Positions 24,880-33,579 are shown, counted from the stretch's first letter. The stretch is 43,108 nucleotides of DNA from VAZQ01 sp036498625 (GCA_036498625.1 DASYFD010000258.1:1-43108), one strand, 5' to 3'. A program made the numbers and translations. Notes: generated by a model not told the origin, from the sequence alone.

Positions 24880-25260
24880 ATGAGAAGGCAACTGGCCGCG
24901 GTACTGTTTGCCGGCGCATTCTTCGCAGCAGGGGTGCCTGCGGTGGCGCACCATTCCTTCGCGATGTTCGATCAGGACAACCCGATTGATCTGGTCGGCA
25001 CGGTGCAAGAGTTCAAGTTCACCAGCCCGCACACCTTCATTCTCCTGCAGGTCAAGGGGCCCGATGGCGTCGTAGTCTGGAATCTCGAGGGCGGGGCCCC
25101 GAGCGGGTTGATCCGCGACGGATGGACCGGCAAGACTCTGAAGCCCGGCGACGAGCTCGTGCTGAAGGTCGACCCCCTGCGCAGCGGCGCGCCCGGCGGT
25201 GCCTGGAATCCTTCCAAGGCAAAATTCAAGGACGGAAACCCGATCCTGGTCACCCACTGA
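24880..25260 (+). CDS. Exported DUF6152 family protein
   Basis: A 126-residue protein with signal peptide (LAAVLFAGAFFAAGVPAVA) followed by the family hallmark AHHSFAMFDQDNPIDLVGTV, then FTSPHTFILLQVKG and PGDELVLKVDPLRSG. DUF6152 proteins are small periplasmic beta-rich proteins of unknown function, often found near family A/B-like exported proteins. The paired His after the signal may bind metal. The ATG follows AAGGGAG at suitable distance, and a promoter candidate lies just upstream. It appears monocistronic and is convergent with the SET-domain gene. Confidence 0.82.
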   Translation: MRRQLAAVLFAGAFFAAGVPAVAHHSFAMFDQDNPIDLVGTVQEFKFTSPHTFILLQVKGPDGVVVWNLEGGAPSGLIRDGWTGKTLKPGDELVLKVDPLRSGAPGGAWNPSKAKFKDGNPILVTH

Positions 25261-25410
25261 TCTGCCGGCCCGTCCTCCCGGCTCCCCAGGCTTCTGTCGG
25301 CCCGTCGCCGCGCGGCAGGACCGGCACCTCGGCTGGTTGACTAAGGCCGATCTGCCGGTCGTCGCGCGCGCCGCCAGCGCCGGCGAGGTGCCGGCCGCCG
25401 AAGCATAGCG

Positions 25411-25851
25411 CTAGGCGGTCGGGCTGCCGGCGCGTCGTCGGCGTCGGGCAGAACGCGATCTCTTCGCCCTGCATGCCGGGCCGCGGCATTGGTTCTTGAA
25501 AAAGCAGTCGAGATATTCCTGTCCGTAGTCGTAGGTGATCTCCTCCCCCGGCTCGATGCGGCGGGCTGCGACGATGACGATTCGGCCTTTGCGGCCGACC
25601 GGCTGCGCGTTCGGTTGGCAGGAATGATTGATGTAGCGCGCCAGGTTCCATCGCGGCGAGCCGTCGATGCTCCAGCGGCTGTTTATCGTGAACATGTAGC
25701 GCGCGCCACGCGCCTCGCGCCGCACCGCTTCCTCGGTCGGGATGCGCCGGCCGCGATAGGTCGCAATGTGGCGGCCGCGCTTGATCGGCCTGGTGGCGAA
25801 AAGGCCAAGGCCGGTTGCGGAGCGGCCGATGCGGGTCGGGCTTGACGTCAT
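25411..25851 (-). CDS. SET-domain protein
   Basis: 146 residues that are nearly all SET domain: RIGRSATGLGLFATRPIKRG at the start, RYINHSCQPNAQP (about 73-85) and EEITYDYG (103-110), the motifs that bind S-adenosylmethionine and the target lysine. A CFFKNQCRGPAC stretch recalls a post-SET cysteine cluster, followed by an Arg-rich tail. Bacterial SET proteins of this small type are widespread in Hyphomicrobiales with unknown protein targets. The ATG at 25851 is preferred because it begins right at the domain; ATG 25929 is in frame but neither has a strong ribosome site. Confidence 0.83.
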   Translation of the reverse strand: MTSSPTRIGRSATGLGLFATRPIKRGRHIATYRGRRIPTEEAVRREARGARYMFTINSRWSIDGSPRWNLARYINHSCQPNAQPVGRKGRIVIVAARRIEPGEEITYDYGQEYLDCFFKNQCRGPACRAKRSRSARRRRRAGSPTA

Positions 25852-26224
25852 GGTGGGCAATTGCCGGCTGAATCGCGATGTCTTTGGCAGGTCGAGTCGG
25901 CGCCCGCGCGGCTCAATCTGCTCTCCCATTAGTCATCGCTCACCCAAGACAAGCCTTTCCACATGGCCCCGATCCCGCAAAAACGAATCAGGTGCACATG
26001 GAATCAGGATTGCGGTGCCGCTGCAGCAAAATTAATGACCGCTACGCGGCCCGAGCGGTCGACAATGAACGCTTCATCGTCGGCCAATGAATTGCGTGCC
26101 GGGCGGCGCTGTTGCTGATCTCCAGCGCAGTCATCGAGACGGCGCGTGAGCCTCACCCGGCGTGAACCTTTCCAAGGCATCCGGCGACAAAATATGGATA
26201 TTCGCCCTCGCGGGAGCGTGCCCG
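25852..26224. other. Gap between SET gene and small membrane protein, no clear gene
   Basis: 373 bp. The left part may be 5' extension of the SET gene (in-frame ATG at 25929). The remainder becomes A/T-richer towards the membrane protein gene. A short minus-strand frame over 26004-26231 has no recognisable features. Confidence 0.4.
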
Positions 26225-26641
26225 GTGACATCGCGTTTGCTCTTCTTGTTTCTCCTTGCCTGGGCGGTCGCTGCAGTTGTGGCTCTGACCCGATTGGGAT
26301 TCGACGTATTGGCGGCTGACGCGCGTGGCGTCAGGTTGCCCGCGCAATCGTTTCGGTCGGCAGTGCGGACGTGCGTCCGCTGCGGTGTCGCTTTCTCGCT
26401 GCCCGCTGTTTTTTTTACGATCTTTGGGACCGTCGAAGAAAGTTGGGATGTCGGCTTCAAGCCATTTTCCTACGATCTTACGCCGTACAGCGGATTTGTT
26501 AAGCGGGGTGTCCTTTGTGCCGTCTTCGGGATATGTTTTGTCATGGCAATGAGTCTTGCTGATAGGCTTTTGGATAAGCTTTTGCCAAACGGTCCGGCGG
26601 TGGAAAACACCGACGACCGGAGAGTAGCGAATGGAAAATAG
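26225..26641 (+). CDS. Small membrane protein of unknown function
   Basis: About 138 residues with three hydrophobic segments: RLLFLFLLAWAVAAVVALTR, CGVAFSLPAVFFTIFGTV and GVLCAVFGICFVMAMSLADR. A GTG at 26225 with GGGAG 8 nt upstream is the most likely start; an in-frame GTG at 26162 has no ribosome site. Composition is more A/T-rich than the surroundings and the last residues (ENTDDRRVANGK) look like read-through of non-coding sequence. I do not recognise a family. It has no operon partner. Confidence 0.5.
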   Translation: MTSRLLFLFLLAWAVAAVVALTRLGFDVLAADARGVRLPAQSFRSAVRTCVRCGVAFSLPAVFFTIFGTVEESWDVGFKPFSYDLTPYSGFVKRGVLCAVFGICFVMAMSLADRLLDKLLPNGPAVENTDDRRVANGK

Positions 26642-26726
26642 CGGGCAATCGATAGATTGGCCGCCATTCACTTCACCGATCTCCATTCACTTCGCAATCC
26701 GCCTCGACAAATCTCGATCAGCGGGC

Positions 26727-27599
26727 CTACTGCTTGAAATAGCTCAGATCGGGCGGCCGCTGGTCCTTCTTGGCCGGCATCAAGGCGCCGTCGCCGCGCA
26801 GGACATACATTTCCTTGCCGATGGCGACCAGCCCGGATCCTTCGACACAGCTGCTCTCCCGCCAGTCGGGATGCGGATTTGAACCGTGCACGTATCGTTT
26901 TTCCACCGTCCAGGGCCGCGTCAAGGCATGGTCGATCACGGTGACATCGTCATGCAGGACGTTCGGATCGGCCTTGTCGAGGTAGATCCGTTCCTTGAAA
27001 ATCGATTGATTGTCGAAGTGGAGGGGAAGGCCGGTGGCGTCGTAGACGCGCGGGCCCTTGAAGCCGCGGGTTTCGACCTCGAGCAGATCGAGGTCGCCGC
27101 GGCCGTCCCGGTCGATCCATCTTCCGATCGAATAGCCCACATAGCTCGGGTCGATCTGCTTGGGCCAGTCGCGGCCGTCGGTGAAGATGCGGCGCGCCTG
27201 GGTGCCGATCAGGATATAGGTGGTGGCCGGCGTGATGACGAACTCCAGCGGCCCGAATGTCATGTTGTGCGGCATGCCGGTCGGCATGCAGCGGGCGCGG
27301 TCGAAATTATTGCCCTGGCCGCCGCCCGCCTGGTCGGCCATGCTCTCCTCCAGCACCTTCTGATATTCCGGCGTGAGCGGGGCTTCCTGTCCGGGTCCCC
27401 ATGGCTTGGTCTGATCGAACGACGGCTGGCCCCCGGGCGTGCGCAGTCCGGACGGCGAGACCACGGAGATCGGGGGGACATAGCGTTCCCATGCGCCCGT
27501 CCAGCTGGGATACCTCGCACCCTCGGCCGCGTGCGCGCCCACCGCCAGCGTCAATGCGGCGATCACTGTAACGGGTCCGATCGATTTTCGGTAAAGCAT
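26727..27599 (-). CDS. Uncharacterised exported protein, 'family B' paralogue 3
   Basis: 290 residues with a signal peptide (VTVIAALTLAVGAHAAEG), then YPSWTGAWERY, GQEAPLTPEYQKVLEE, CMPTGMP, LEFVITPATTYIL, RRIFTDGRDWP, YVGYSIGRWIDRD, LLEVETRGFKGPRVYD, FKERIYLDKADPNVLH and DHALTRPWTV. It is closest to the paralogue at 19650 in the GFKGPR and LTRPWTV blocks. The ATG at 27599 has GGAGG 7 nt upstream. A family A paralogue follows upstream on the same strand (27857-28834), 257 bp away, so members of both types are side by side here. Confidence 0.82.
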   Translation of the reverse strand: MLYRKSIGPVTVIAALTLAVGAHAAEGARYPSWTGAWERYVPPISVVSPSGLRTPGGQPSFDQTKPWGPGQEAPLTPEYQKVLEESMADQAGGGQGNNFDRARCMPTGMPHNMTFGPLEFVITPATTYILIGTQARRIFTDGRDWPKQIDPSYVGYSIGRWIDRDGRGDLDLLEVETRGFKGPRVYDATGLPLHFDNQSIFKERIYLDKADPNVLHDDVTVIDHALTRPWTVEKRYVHGSNPHPDWRESSCVEGSGLVAIGKEMYVLRGDGALMPAKKDQRPPDLSYFKQ

Positions 27600-27856
27600 G
27601 GTGCACCCTCCGGCTGATCGTCTTGCGGGTCACGGACGTCGCAAATTCAGCACCTGCAGAACGTGAAGGCGATACTTTCTACCTCGCTCTCGCGGGACGC
27701 CCGAATGCTCAATCACAGGGGCGCTGAAATCGCGCAGCAGCAAACAGTATATACCCCGGGCGCCGCGCATGGAACGCGCCAGAGCCGGCGGCCCTCAAAT
27801 TCACGGCGTTTTATGGCTCATAAATCGGGCGGTGCTGTCCTGATTTCGCGCCCGCT

Positions 27857-28834
27857 TTAGAAATCCGGCTTGCTCGCCTGCGGGATCGCGCTGTCCTTCC
27901 CGACATACGTTCCGCGCAGATTCTCGGCGCAGGCACTTTCCACCATGGCGCCCAAGGCACGCCGGTAGGTGATGGTGGCGGACCAGGGCGTCGTGAAGAC
28001 ACCGTCATCCTCGATGGTGAACGCAAGCTGGAGCCCCTTGCCGCGATAGTCGGGGTCGAGCGGCGAGCCGGAATCGCCGCCGCCGCCGATAAAGAAGTTC
28101 TCCTGCAGGCCCCTGGTCTGCCCTTCTCTCGCGGCTGCGTAATCGAGCAGCCGATAGCGCTCGACGACATGCATGGCCGGACTCTGCGGCGTGCCGAGGT
28201 TGTCCACCATGGTCAGGGGGATGACCCTGATCCCGACGGTATCGATCACCAGGGTGTCGCCCTCGTAATGGCCGACGGAATCCCCGTACCATGTCGGCAT
28301 CACCGCTGCGGGATGCTGCTGGTTCATGCGCACGCGGCGCAGCTCGTGGTCGTAATCGTAGAGGATCGTGATCTGGTGCGGCTGCTGCAGCATCGCGATC
28401 GTCATGTCGCGAAAAATAGCCGGCACGCCTTCGGGCCAGCACTGATTGCGCGCGCTCGCATTGGGCATGCCGTGCAGCTCTTGCTCGCCGAGCCGCTTCA
28501 CCTCTTGCGCCGCCGCGGGCTTGAGGATGGGATTGTTGTAATCTCCGATGAGCCGGGAGGCGGAGTTGACCAGCGGGGCGGTGGCAGCCGGCCAGGGCCG
28601 GCCGTCGATATCAAGAGCCTGCTTCCGGCGGTTCTTGTTGGTCACCGGGGCGGGACCGGATAAGGGCAGCTCCCAGCCGAGATAGGGTTTGGTCCAGATG
28701 CCGGAGAGATCAGGGACGGACCGCGCGCCCGGCGCACCGGTACCGGCCGGCGCTTGGGCAAAGCTTGCCGTCTGCGCCAGGGCAACCGCCGCCGCCCCCA
28801 AGGCCAATGAAGCAAAATCATGCCGCCGGTGCAT
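27857..28834 (-). CDS. Uncharacterised exported protein, 'family A' paralogue 2
   Basis: 325 residues. Export signal RRHDFASLALGAAAVALAQ with an Arg pair could be Tat or Sec. The mature protein opens with VPDLSGIWTKPYLGWELP and has CWPEGVP, DHELRRVRMNQQHPA, PTWYGDSVGHYEGDTLVIDT, MHVVERYRLLDYA and FTTPWSATITYRR, in the same order as the gene at 5551. A CAENLRG segment near the C-terminus matches CAENRFS there, implying a conserved disulfide with the earlier Cys. The ATG at 28834 has only a weak GAAGA; the frame continues upstream without coding character. Confidence 0.8.
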   Translation of the reverse strand: MHRRHDFASLALGAAAVALAQTASFAQAPAGTGAPGARSVPDLSGIWTKPYLGWELPLSGPAPVTNKNRRKQALDIDGRPWPAATAPLVNSASRLIGDYNNPILKPAAAQEVKRLGEQELHGMPNASARNQCWPEGVPAIFRDMTIAMLQQPHQITILYDYDHELRRVRMNQQHPAAVMPTWYGDSVGHYEGDTLVIDTVGIRVIPLTMVDNLGTPQSPAMHVVERYRLLDYAAAREGQTRGLQENFFIGGGGDSGSPLDPDYRGKGLQLAFTIEDDGVFTTPWSATITYRRALGAMVESACAENLRGTYVGKDSAIPQASKPDF

Positions 28835-28955
28835 GCCGATCTTCGTATCGTGCGTCCGCCGATTGCTTCGGCAGGAGTGCGCGCGCAGCTCCACCGCCAG
28901 TTTAGCGCATTGTCGCGACGGCGCGGAAGAGGATGAACGTCGCCCTGTCCGTAGG

Positions 28956-28970
28956 GCGTCATTTGTCCGC
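28956..28970 (+). repeat. 15-nt intergenic repeat, copy 1
   Basis: GCGTCATTTGTCCGC recurs exactly at 40269-40283, and both copies are followed 7-8 nt later by GCGCGT. Copy 1 lies between the divergent genes 28834 (-) and 29075 (+). Confidence 0.35.
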
Positions 28971-29074
28971 CTTTGTGGCGCGTAGAGGGGGCCTGTGCTC
29001 GCTATCCAATCTCGCTTCCGCATAGCGGCGGCCCAAGCTATTCTGAGAGAGCCTCGGGGTGGAGATTTTGCGGC

Positions 29075-29566
29075 ATGGCGAAGCTCGTTTTCGGATTGAA
29101 CCAGTCCTTGGACGGCTATGTCGACCACCAGGAATTTGCGCCGCCTGGTCCCGCGCTCTTTCGTCACTTCACCGAGCAAGTGCGTGACCTGGCCGGCAGC
29201 GTGTACGGTCGCCGCATGTACGAGGTGATGTGTTATTGGGACGAAGACCGTCCTGAGTGGGACGCGGAGGAGCGCAGCTTCGCGGCGGCGTGGCGGCGCC
29301 AACCGAAGTGGGTCGTGTCGCGCTCGTTGAGGTCGGTCGGTCCCAACGCCACCCTTGTCGAGGGCGACGTCGAGGCGGTGATGCGCGGGCTGAGGGCTCG
29401 GCTCGTTGGGGAGATTCAAGTTGCCGGACCAGACCTGGCACGAAGCCTGACCGACCTTGGTCTTATTGATGAGTATCGACTCTACTTCCGCCCCGTCGTC
29501 CTTGGTCGCGGCAAGCCATTCTTCGCCGGCCCCGGCCGCCGCTCCGCCTTGTGGCGAGCGATCTGA
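29075..29566 (+). CDS. RibD/dihydrofolate-reductase-family protein, frameshifted near the C-terminus
   Basis: 163 residues of a bacterial 'dihydrofolate reductase family' protein: KLVFGLNQSLDGYVD, SVYGRRMYEVMCYW, WVVSRSLRSVGPNATLVEGD, IQVAGPDLARSLTDLGLIDEYRL and PVVLGRGKPFFAG. The expected ending is present in the next frame: PPLRLVASDLIGEDAIRLTY, stopping at TGA 29605-29607. A single-base deletion near 29540-29550, in a GGCCCCGGCCGCCG run, has therefore moved the last ~20 residues out of frame. Either the gene is recently inactivated or the base is a sequencing error. The ATG at 29075 has GGAG 10 nt upstream. These proteins act on pterin or flavin-like substrates; the exact role is unknown. 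Confidence 0.8.
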   Translation: MAKLVFGLNQSLDGYVDHQEFAPPGPALFRHFTEQVRDLAGSVYGRRMYEVMCYWDEDRPEWDAEERSFAAAWRRQPKWVVSRSLRSVGPNATLVEGDVEAVMRGLRARLVGEIQVAGPDLARSLTDLGLIDEYRLYFRPVVLGRGKPFFAGPGRRSALWRAI

Positions 29567-29850
29567 TTGGCGAGGACGCGATCAGATTGACCTACGTTCC
29601 TGCTTGAGCACGCAGCTCGCCCGTCATCGTTCACATCCGCTCCCCAGTCATCCGGGGATGCCGGCTTGAACCGGCTCGCCCGGTCGTTCGACCAATGCAC
29701 GGGAACCATGCGCGGGAGGTGAATCTCGTCCTTGGTCGCAGGTGGACTGCTGTCTGCCTCTTTCGTCTATCTCGTTGGACTTGAGGCAAAGCTCAAGCGC
29801 ATCGCGCTCTGATCTCAGCGAGCCACAATGAGGCCGGAAGGAGGCCGCAC

Positions 29851-30249
29851 ATGAACCCGCGTATGGCTGGTTTCATCACCGTCCTTCTTCTCTTTGTCGC
29901 CGGGTGCACCGATCGCGACCAATCGACAGCCATTACCAAGGCCATGAACGCCCAGGTCGATGAGCTGCGACGAACGGGCGAGAATCGCGTGAGCTTCACC
30001 TATCAACCGCGGAGCACAATGGGTGACGGAACGGGCGTGATTGGGGATTACACGGTGATTCTTCAGGGGACTGCCGGCAACGGCGAGGTGAAGATTATTG
30101 AGAAGAACGGACAGGATCACGCCACATACCAGTTTCCTCACGTCGTGGTGCCGACCGGATATCTCAAGGTGAGCAAGACCGCTGGCGCGCCCCTGACGAT
30201 CGTGCTGACGCGCGTCGGTGACAATATCGAACTGTCTGAAATGCGCTGA
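29851..30249 (+). CDS. Small putative lipoprotein
   Basis: 132 residues. Signal sequence FITVLLLFVAGC ends in a lipobox-like VAGC with Cys19, so it is probably lipid-anchored. The mature domain is polar, begins with TDRDQSTAITKAMNAQVDEL and has a beta-rich pattern (VSFTYQPRS, DYTVILQGTAG, VKIIEKNG, YLKVSKTAGAPLTIVLTRVG). The ATG has GGAGG about 9 nt upstream. I do not recognise a family. It stands alone, convergent with the DUF763 gene. Confidence 0.65.
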   Translation: MNPRMAGFITVLLLFVAGCTDRDQSTAITKAMNAQVDELRRTGENRVSFTYQPRSTMGDGTGVIGDYTVILQGTAGNGEVKIIEKNGQDHATYQFPHVVVPTGYLKVSKTAGAPLTIVLTRVGDNIELSEMR

Positions 30250-30320
30250 TGGCCGGGAATTGTTGAAGGCGCTGGGTCTCGCGCGTCAGATTCTTCCACC
30301 CCTGCCCACCGATCGAAACG

Positions 30321-31586
30321 CTACTCGCCCTGCCGCGCTACCGGCGGCACTTGCGGCGGCGGCTCCCATCCGAACACGGAACGCCCGCCATAGGCATGCG
30401 AATGATCGAGCTCGTCGGCGATGACCTTTTCGAGCGGAGGACCGCTGGCATGGCGCTCGAGCCGGCGGGACTGCTCGTCGAGCCGGCGCAAGGCGCCAAG
30501 CTCCTGCTCCCGGCCGAGCGTCGCCTTCTGCACGGCTGACTTCAGCACCGTGACGGTCTCGTCATAAACCTTGATCGGAACCGGAAACGGATGGCGGTCC
30601 TTTCCGCCATGAGCGATCGAGAACCGGGCCGGATCGGTGAACCGGTACGGCGCGCCGTGGAGAACCTCGGCCACCATGGCGAGCGCCCGCACGGTGCGTG
30701 CCCCGACGCCGGGTGTCAGCAACAGGTCGGGAAAATCCTTCGGTCCGCGCTCGGCGGCGGCGGCGAGGTTGCCGTGCAGCCGCCGCGCGATCACGTCGCT
30801 GCCGCGGACGTCATGATGGGCGGGCATCACCAGATGCGGCAGCAGCGGCTGAAGGGTGGCAGCCTCCGGCTTGTCGCTTGTTGCCAGTGCCGAAAATTCA
30901 CGCGCGATCCGGTCCGGTCCGAGCTCGGCGAGCAGATCGAGCTGCGCCCGGCGGGAAGGGCCGGCCCTGCGGTCGGCGAGATTGATGATCTGCCCCTGGC
31001 CGGCACCTTCGATTGCGGAATGGGGATCATCGACAAAGCTCGTGAGCCCTTCCGAAAGCCAATGATACCGCCGTGCCTGCTTGCGACCGCCATTCATGCC
31101 TTGCTGCACGACGGTCCAATTGCCGTCATCGGTGACGATGAAGCCGTGTAGGTAGAGGTCGAAACCGTCTTGCACGGCGGCGCTGTCCACCTTGGCGACC
31201 AGGCGGCTTGCCGTTGCCAGCGCCGCGCCATCGATGCCGACACGCTCACCGATCGAAACCAGCTCATGCGGCGTCTGCCGCGAATGCTTGCCGCGTCCGC
31301 CGCAGACGTGGACGCCGAGTTCGTGCGCCAGCGGCGTTAGTCCCCGCTTGAGCGCCCCGAGGACGCTGGTCGTGATGCCGGACGAGTGCCAGTCCATGCC
31401 CATGACGGCGCCAAACGACTGGAACCAGAACGGATTGGCGAGCCGACGCAGCAGCTCGTCGCGCCCGTAATGATGAACGATGGCCTCCGACATGACGGCG
31501 CCGAGGCGCGTCATCCGCTCCGCCAGCCAGGGCGGGACGCGGCCACCATGCAGCGGTAAATCGGCGCTTCCGGCCCTTTGTGGCAT
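30321..31586 (-). CDS. DUF763 family protein
   Basis: 421 residues starting with the DUF763 signature RAGSADLPLHGGRVPPWLAERM and continuing with ANPFWFQSFGAVMGMDWHSSG, GVHVCGGRGKHSRQTP, DGFDLYLHGFIVTDDGNW and LLTPGVGARTVRALAMVAEV. The last of these resembles a helix-hairpin-helix and suggests nucleic-acid contact. Family length and order are complete, and the ATG at 31586 starts the conserved region immediately. No signal peptide is seen, so it is cytoplasmic. Function is unknown; it is unrelated in context to its exported neighbours. Confidence 0.85.
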   Translation of the reverse strand: MPQRAGSADLPLHGGRVPPWLAERMTRLGAVMSEAIVHHYGRDELLRRLANPFWFQSFGAVMGMDWHSSGITTSVLGALKRGLTPLAHELGVHVCGGRGKHSRQTPHELVSIGERVGIDGAALATASRLVAKVDSAAVQDGFDLYLHGFIVTDDGNWTVVQQGMNGGRKQARRYHWLSEGLTSFVDDPHSAIEGAGQGQIINLADRRAGPSRRAQLDLLAELGPDRIAREFSALATSDKPEAATLQPLLPHLVMPAHHDVRGSDVIARRLHGNLAAAAERGPKDFPDLLLTPGVGARTVRALAMVAEVLHGAPYRFTDPARFSIAHGGKDRHPFPVPIKVYDETVTVLKSAVQKATLGREQELGALRRLDEQSRRLERHASGPPLEKVIADELDHSHAYGGRSVFGWEPPPQVPPVARQGE

Positions 31587-31773
31587 CCGTCTCGGACCTC
31601 GCGGTTTTCGGACCGTCAGGGCGGGCCGTTCATGATTTGTACTATGGCTCGGCTAGTTGGGCAATAAGCGCAAACAGAATAACGGCCCTGCAGCGGGCAT
31701 CGCCCCGAGCAGTCGGCGCCATCGCTCACGCGATGGCGCGTCGATCCAGTTCGAAGGCGGCGATCCAGGAGCC

Positions 31774-33345
31774 TCAAAGCGCATTCAAGAAATTGATCAG
31801 GTCGCTCTTCTGCTGGTTGGTAAAGCCGATTCCGAACCGCTGATCATAAAAATTCACGACGTCCAGCAGGGTGGCGGCCGATCCATTGTGGAAATACGGC
31901 GCCCGCGCGGCCAATCCGCGCAGGATTGGTCCCTTGAGCTTGCCGATGTCGGCACAGTTCCCGCTGATCAGGGCGCGCCCCGGGTCGGTGACGACAAAGG
32001 TCTGCCCCGTGAGGGGGCCTTGCGTGCATTGCAAGGTGAATACCGGCAGCCCGGAAATGTCGAGCGCCGGCGGGCTGTTGGCTCCGGCATCGGCGATGCC
32101 GATATTCAACGGCGCCTTGACCGAATGATTGCCGACATTGGGCGTGTCATGACAGGTGCCGCAAAATCCGGGAATGCTGGCGATCTTGAGAACGTCGTTG
32201 AGGCCTGCGACTCCGGTAATGTTGATATTGGTCGTGTTGAAAACCTCCTCGCCGCGCGCAATCGACTGGCGATATGCCCTGTCGTCGCCGCGACCGAGCA
32301 GACCCAACCACGGCCGGTATAGATCGAAGATGCTCGGGTTGAACGGCGCGCCGGTGGGATTTTGCCCCAATGGATCATTCACGCCGATGAAGAAGCTCCC
32401 GAGCTGCAGCGACAGCGCGATGGGGCCGCCAAGCGCGCCGTCCTCGTGCAGTATCCCGGCCCTCTTGTCGAGGACCTGGGCGGTGAAAATGCCGCTCTCG
32501 AATGCGACGATATCGGCCTGCTGGGCGGGAGTTGGGGCGGCATTGGCTTGCGCATGGCCAAGCGTGGCGTCGACGGCCTGGCTGGTGAAGCTGGGCTCGC
32601 GTCCGTCCCACATGATCGTGCTTAGGAACCCGAGATTAACGGACGGCAGGGGCCTGCGATAAATGGATACGATCCCAGCCGTCGGGCTCGTGAGGCCGGT
32701 GGCCGGGTTGGTCGTGCATTGATACGGGTCGCTCACGGAAGTTACGGCAAATTGCAGGATCGCTGCAGCCGGCATCGGCAGGCCGATCCGGATCAAGCCC
32801 TTCTCGGTCAGCAGCTTGTAGGCCAGTCGTTTCGCCTGCAGGGTCGAGACGTTGGCGCTCGGGCAGGTGGCGCCATCCACCAGCCGGAAGATCGGATCCG
32901 TGCCCAGGCTCGCCGCAAAGCGGGCCGCAACGCCGGCCGCGCTGACGCTCCAGCCATTTTGCGGCTGATGGCAGCTGAAACAGGTTCTCCCATTGGTTCC
33001 GAGGTCTTGGAAGAACGCATTGTTCGCGGTGAAAGTCGCCCCTCCGGGCTGGAACGTTGCGATCGCGCCGCTGGGATCGAAATCCGTCTCGAATTTCGGA
33101 ATGACATTCGGGGTCGGCTGGGCACCTCGATCCGGGTCCTTGAAGCGGCGCATCTCTTGCATGTGGTTGATCATGCCTGGCGCAAAGGCCGGCATGCCGG
33201 CTCCCTGCTGATCGGCGGGCTGTTCCGCGATCGCAACCTGCGACCCAATCCCCAAAAGGCAGACCAAAGCGGCAGCGGCGGCGGATGCCTTCAGTGGCTT
33301 GATAACCTGATGTTGCGTTTTCTCGATGTACGGTCCCTTGCTCAT
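31774..33345 (-). CDS. MauG/cytochrome-c-peroxidase-like diheme protein
   Basis: 523 residues. The signal peptide (SAAAAALVCLLGIGSQVAIA) comes unusually late, about residue 21-40. Heme sites are CFSCH (Cys122, Cys125, His126) and CGTCH (Cys395, Cys398, His399), with the peroxidase-family segments MWDGREPSFTSQA, ARGEEVFNTT, KGPILRGLAARAPYFHNGSA and TLLDVVNFYDQRF. It is longer than classical cytochrome c peroxidases, as in MauG-related enzymes that oxidise proteins or organic compounds. The ATG at 33345 has GGAG 10 nt upstream. Upstream lie two palindromes (33494 and 33541); the first is also found before the LuxR-type regulator gene, hinting at shared control. Confidence 0.83.
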   Translation of the reverse strand: MSKGPYIEKTQHQVIKPLKASAAAAALVCLLGIGSQVAIAEQPADQQGAGMPAFAPGMINHMQEMRRFKDPDRGAQPTPNVIPKFETDFDPSGAIATFQPGGATFTANNAFFQDLGTNGRTCFSCHQPQNGWSVSAAGVAARFAASLGTDPIFRLVDGATCPSANVSTLQAKRLAYKLLTEKGLIRIGLPMPAAAILQFAVTSVSDPYQCTTNPATGLTSPTAGIVSIYRRPLPSVNLGFLSTIMWDGREPSFTSQAVDATLGHAQANAAPTPAQQADIVAFESGIFTAQVLDKRAGILHEDGALGGPIALSLQLGSFFIGVNDPLGQNPTGAPFNPSIFDLYRPWLGLLGRGDDRAYRQSIARGEEVFNTTNINITGVAGLNDVLKIASIPGFCGTCHDTPNVGNHSVKAPLNIGIADAGANSPPALDISGLPVFTLQCTQGPLTGQTFVVTDPGRALISGNCADIGKLKGPILRGLAARAPYFHNGSAATLLDVVNFYDQRFGIGFTNQQKSDLINFLNAL

Positions 33346-33493
33346 GGCAGCGTTTCTCCCCAGAGAGCTACAATATGCGTAGAGAACCAAGGACTGTTTG
33401 AAGATCACTTCGCATTGCAACAAAGCAGCGCGGAGTACGCCGCCGGCAACGTGATACTTTCAAATACCAATCACATGAGTGCCCGATCGACGC

Positions 33494-33507
33494 CCCCCGA
33501 TCGGGGG
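33494..33507. promoter_or_regulatory. GC-rich palindrome, box 1
   Basis: CCCCCGATCGGGGG, a perfect 14-bp palindrome followed by ATACCCGAA, 149 bp upstream of the MauG-like start. Near-identical boxes at 34325 and 35622 surround the LuxR-type gene, suggesting a binding site of that regulator. Confidence 0.55.
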
Positions 33508-33540
33508 ATACCCGAAACCACCCGACGCCAAGCAAGTGCT

Positions 33541-33553
33541 CACCTATTAGGTG
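33541..33553. promoter_or_regulatory. CACCTATTAGGTG palindrome
   Basis: A perfect inverted repeat (6-bp arms, 1-bp centre) between the small gene stop at 33580 and the MauG-like start at 33345. It is not repeated elsewhere in the window as far as I can see. Possible operator. Confidence 0.3.
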
Positions 33554-33579
33554 AAGTACAAAACAGAGGACGGAGACCG

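Noticed and set aside
31657..32322. 221-codon plus-strand frame
   Set aside because: Shadow opposite the diheme peroxidase-like gene.
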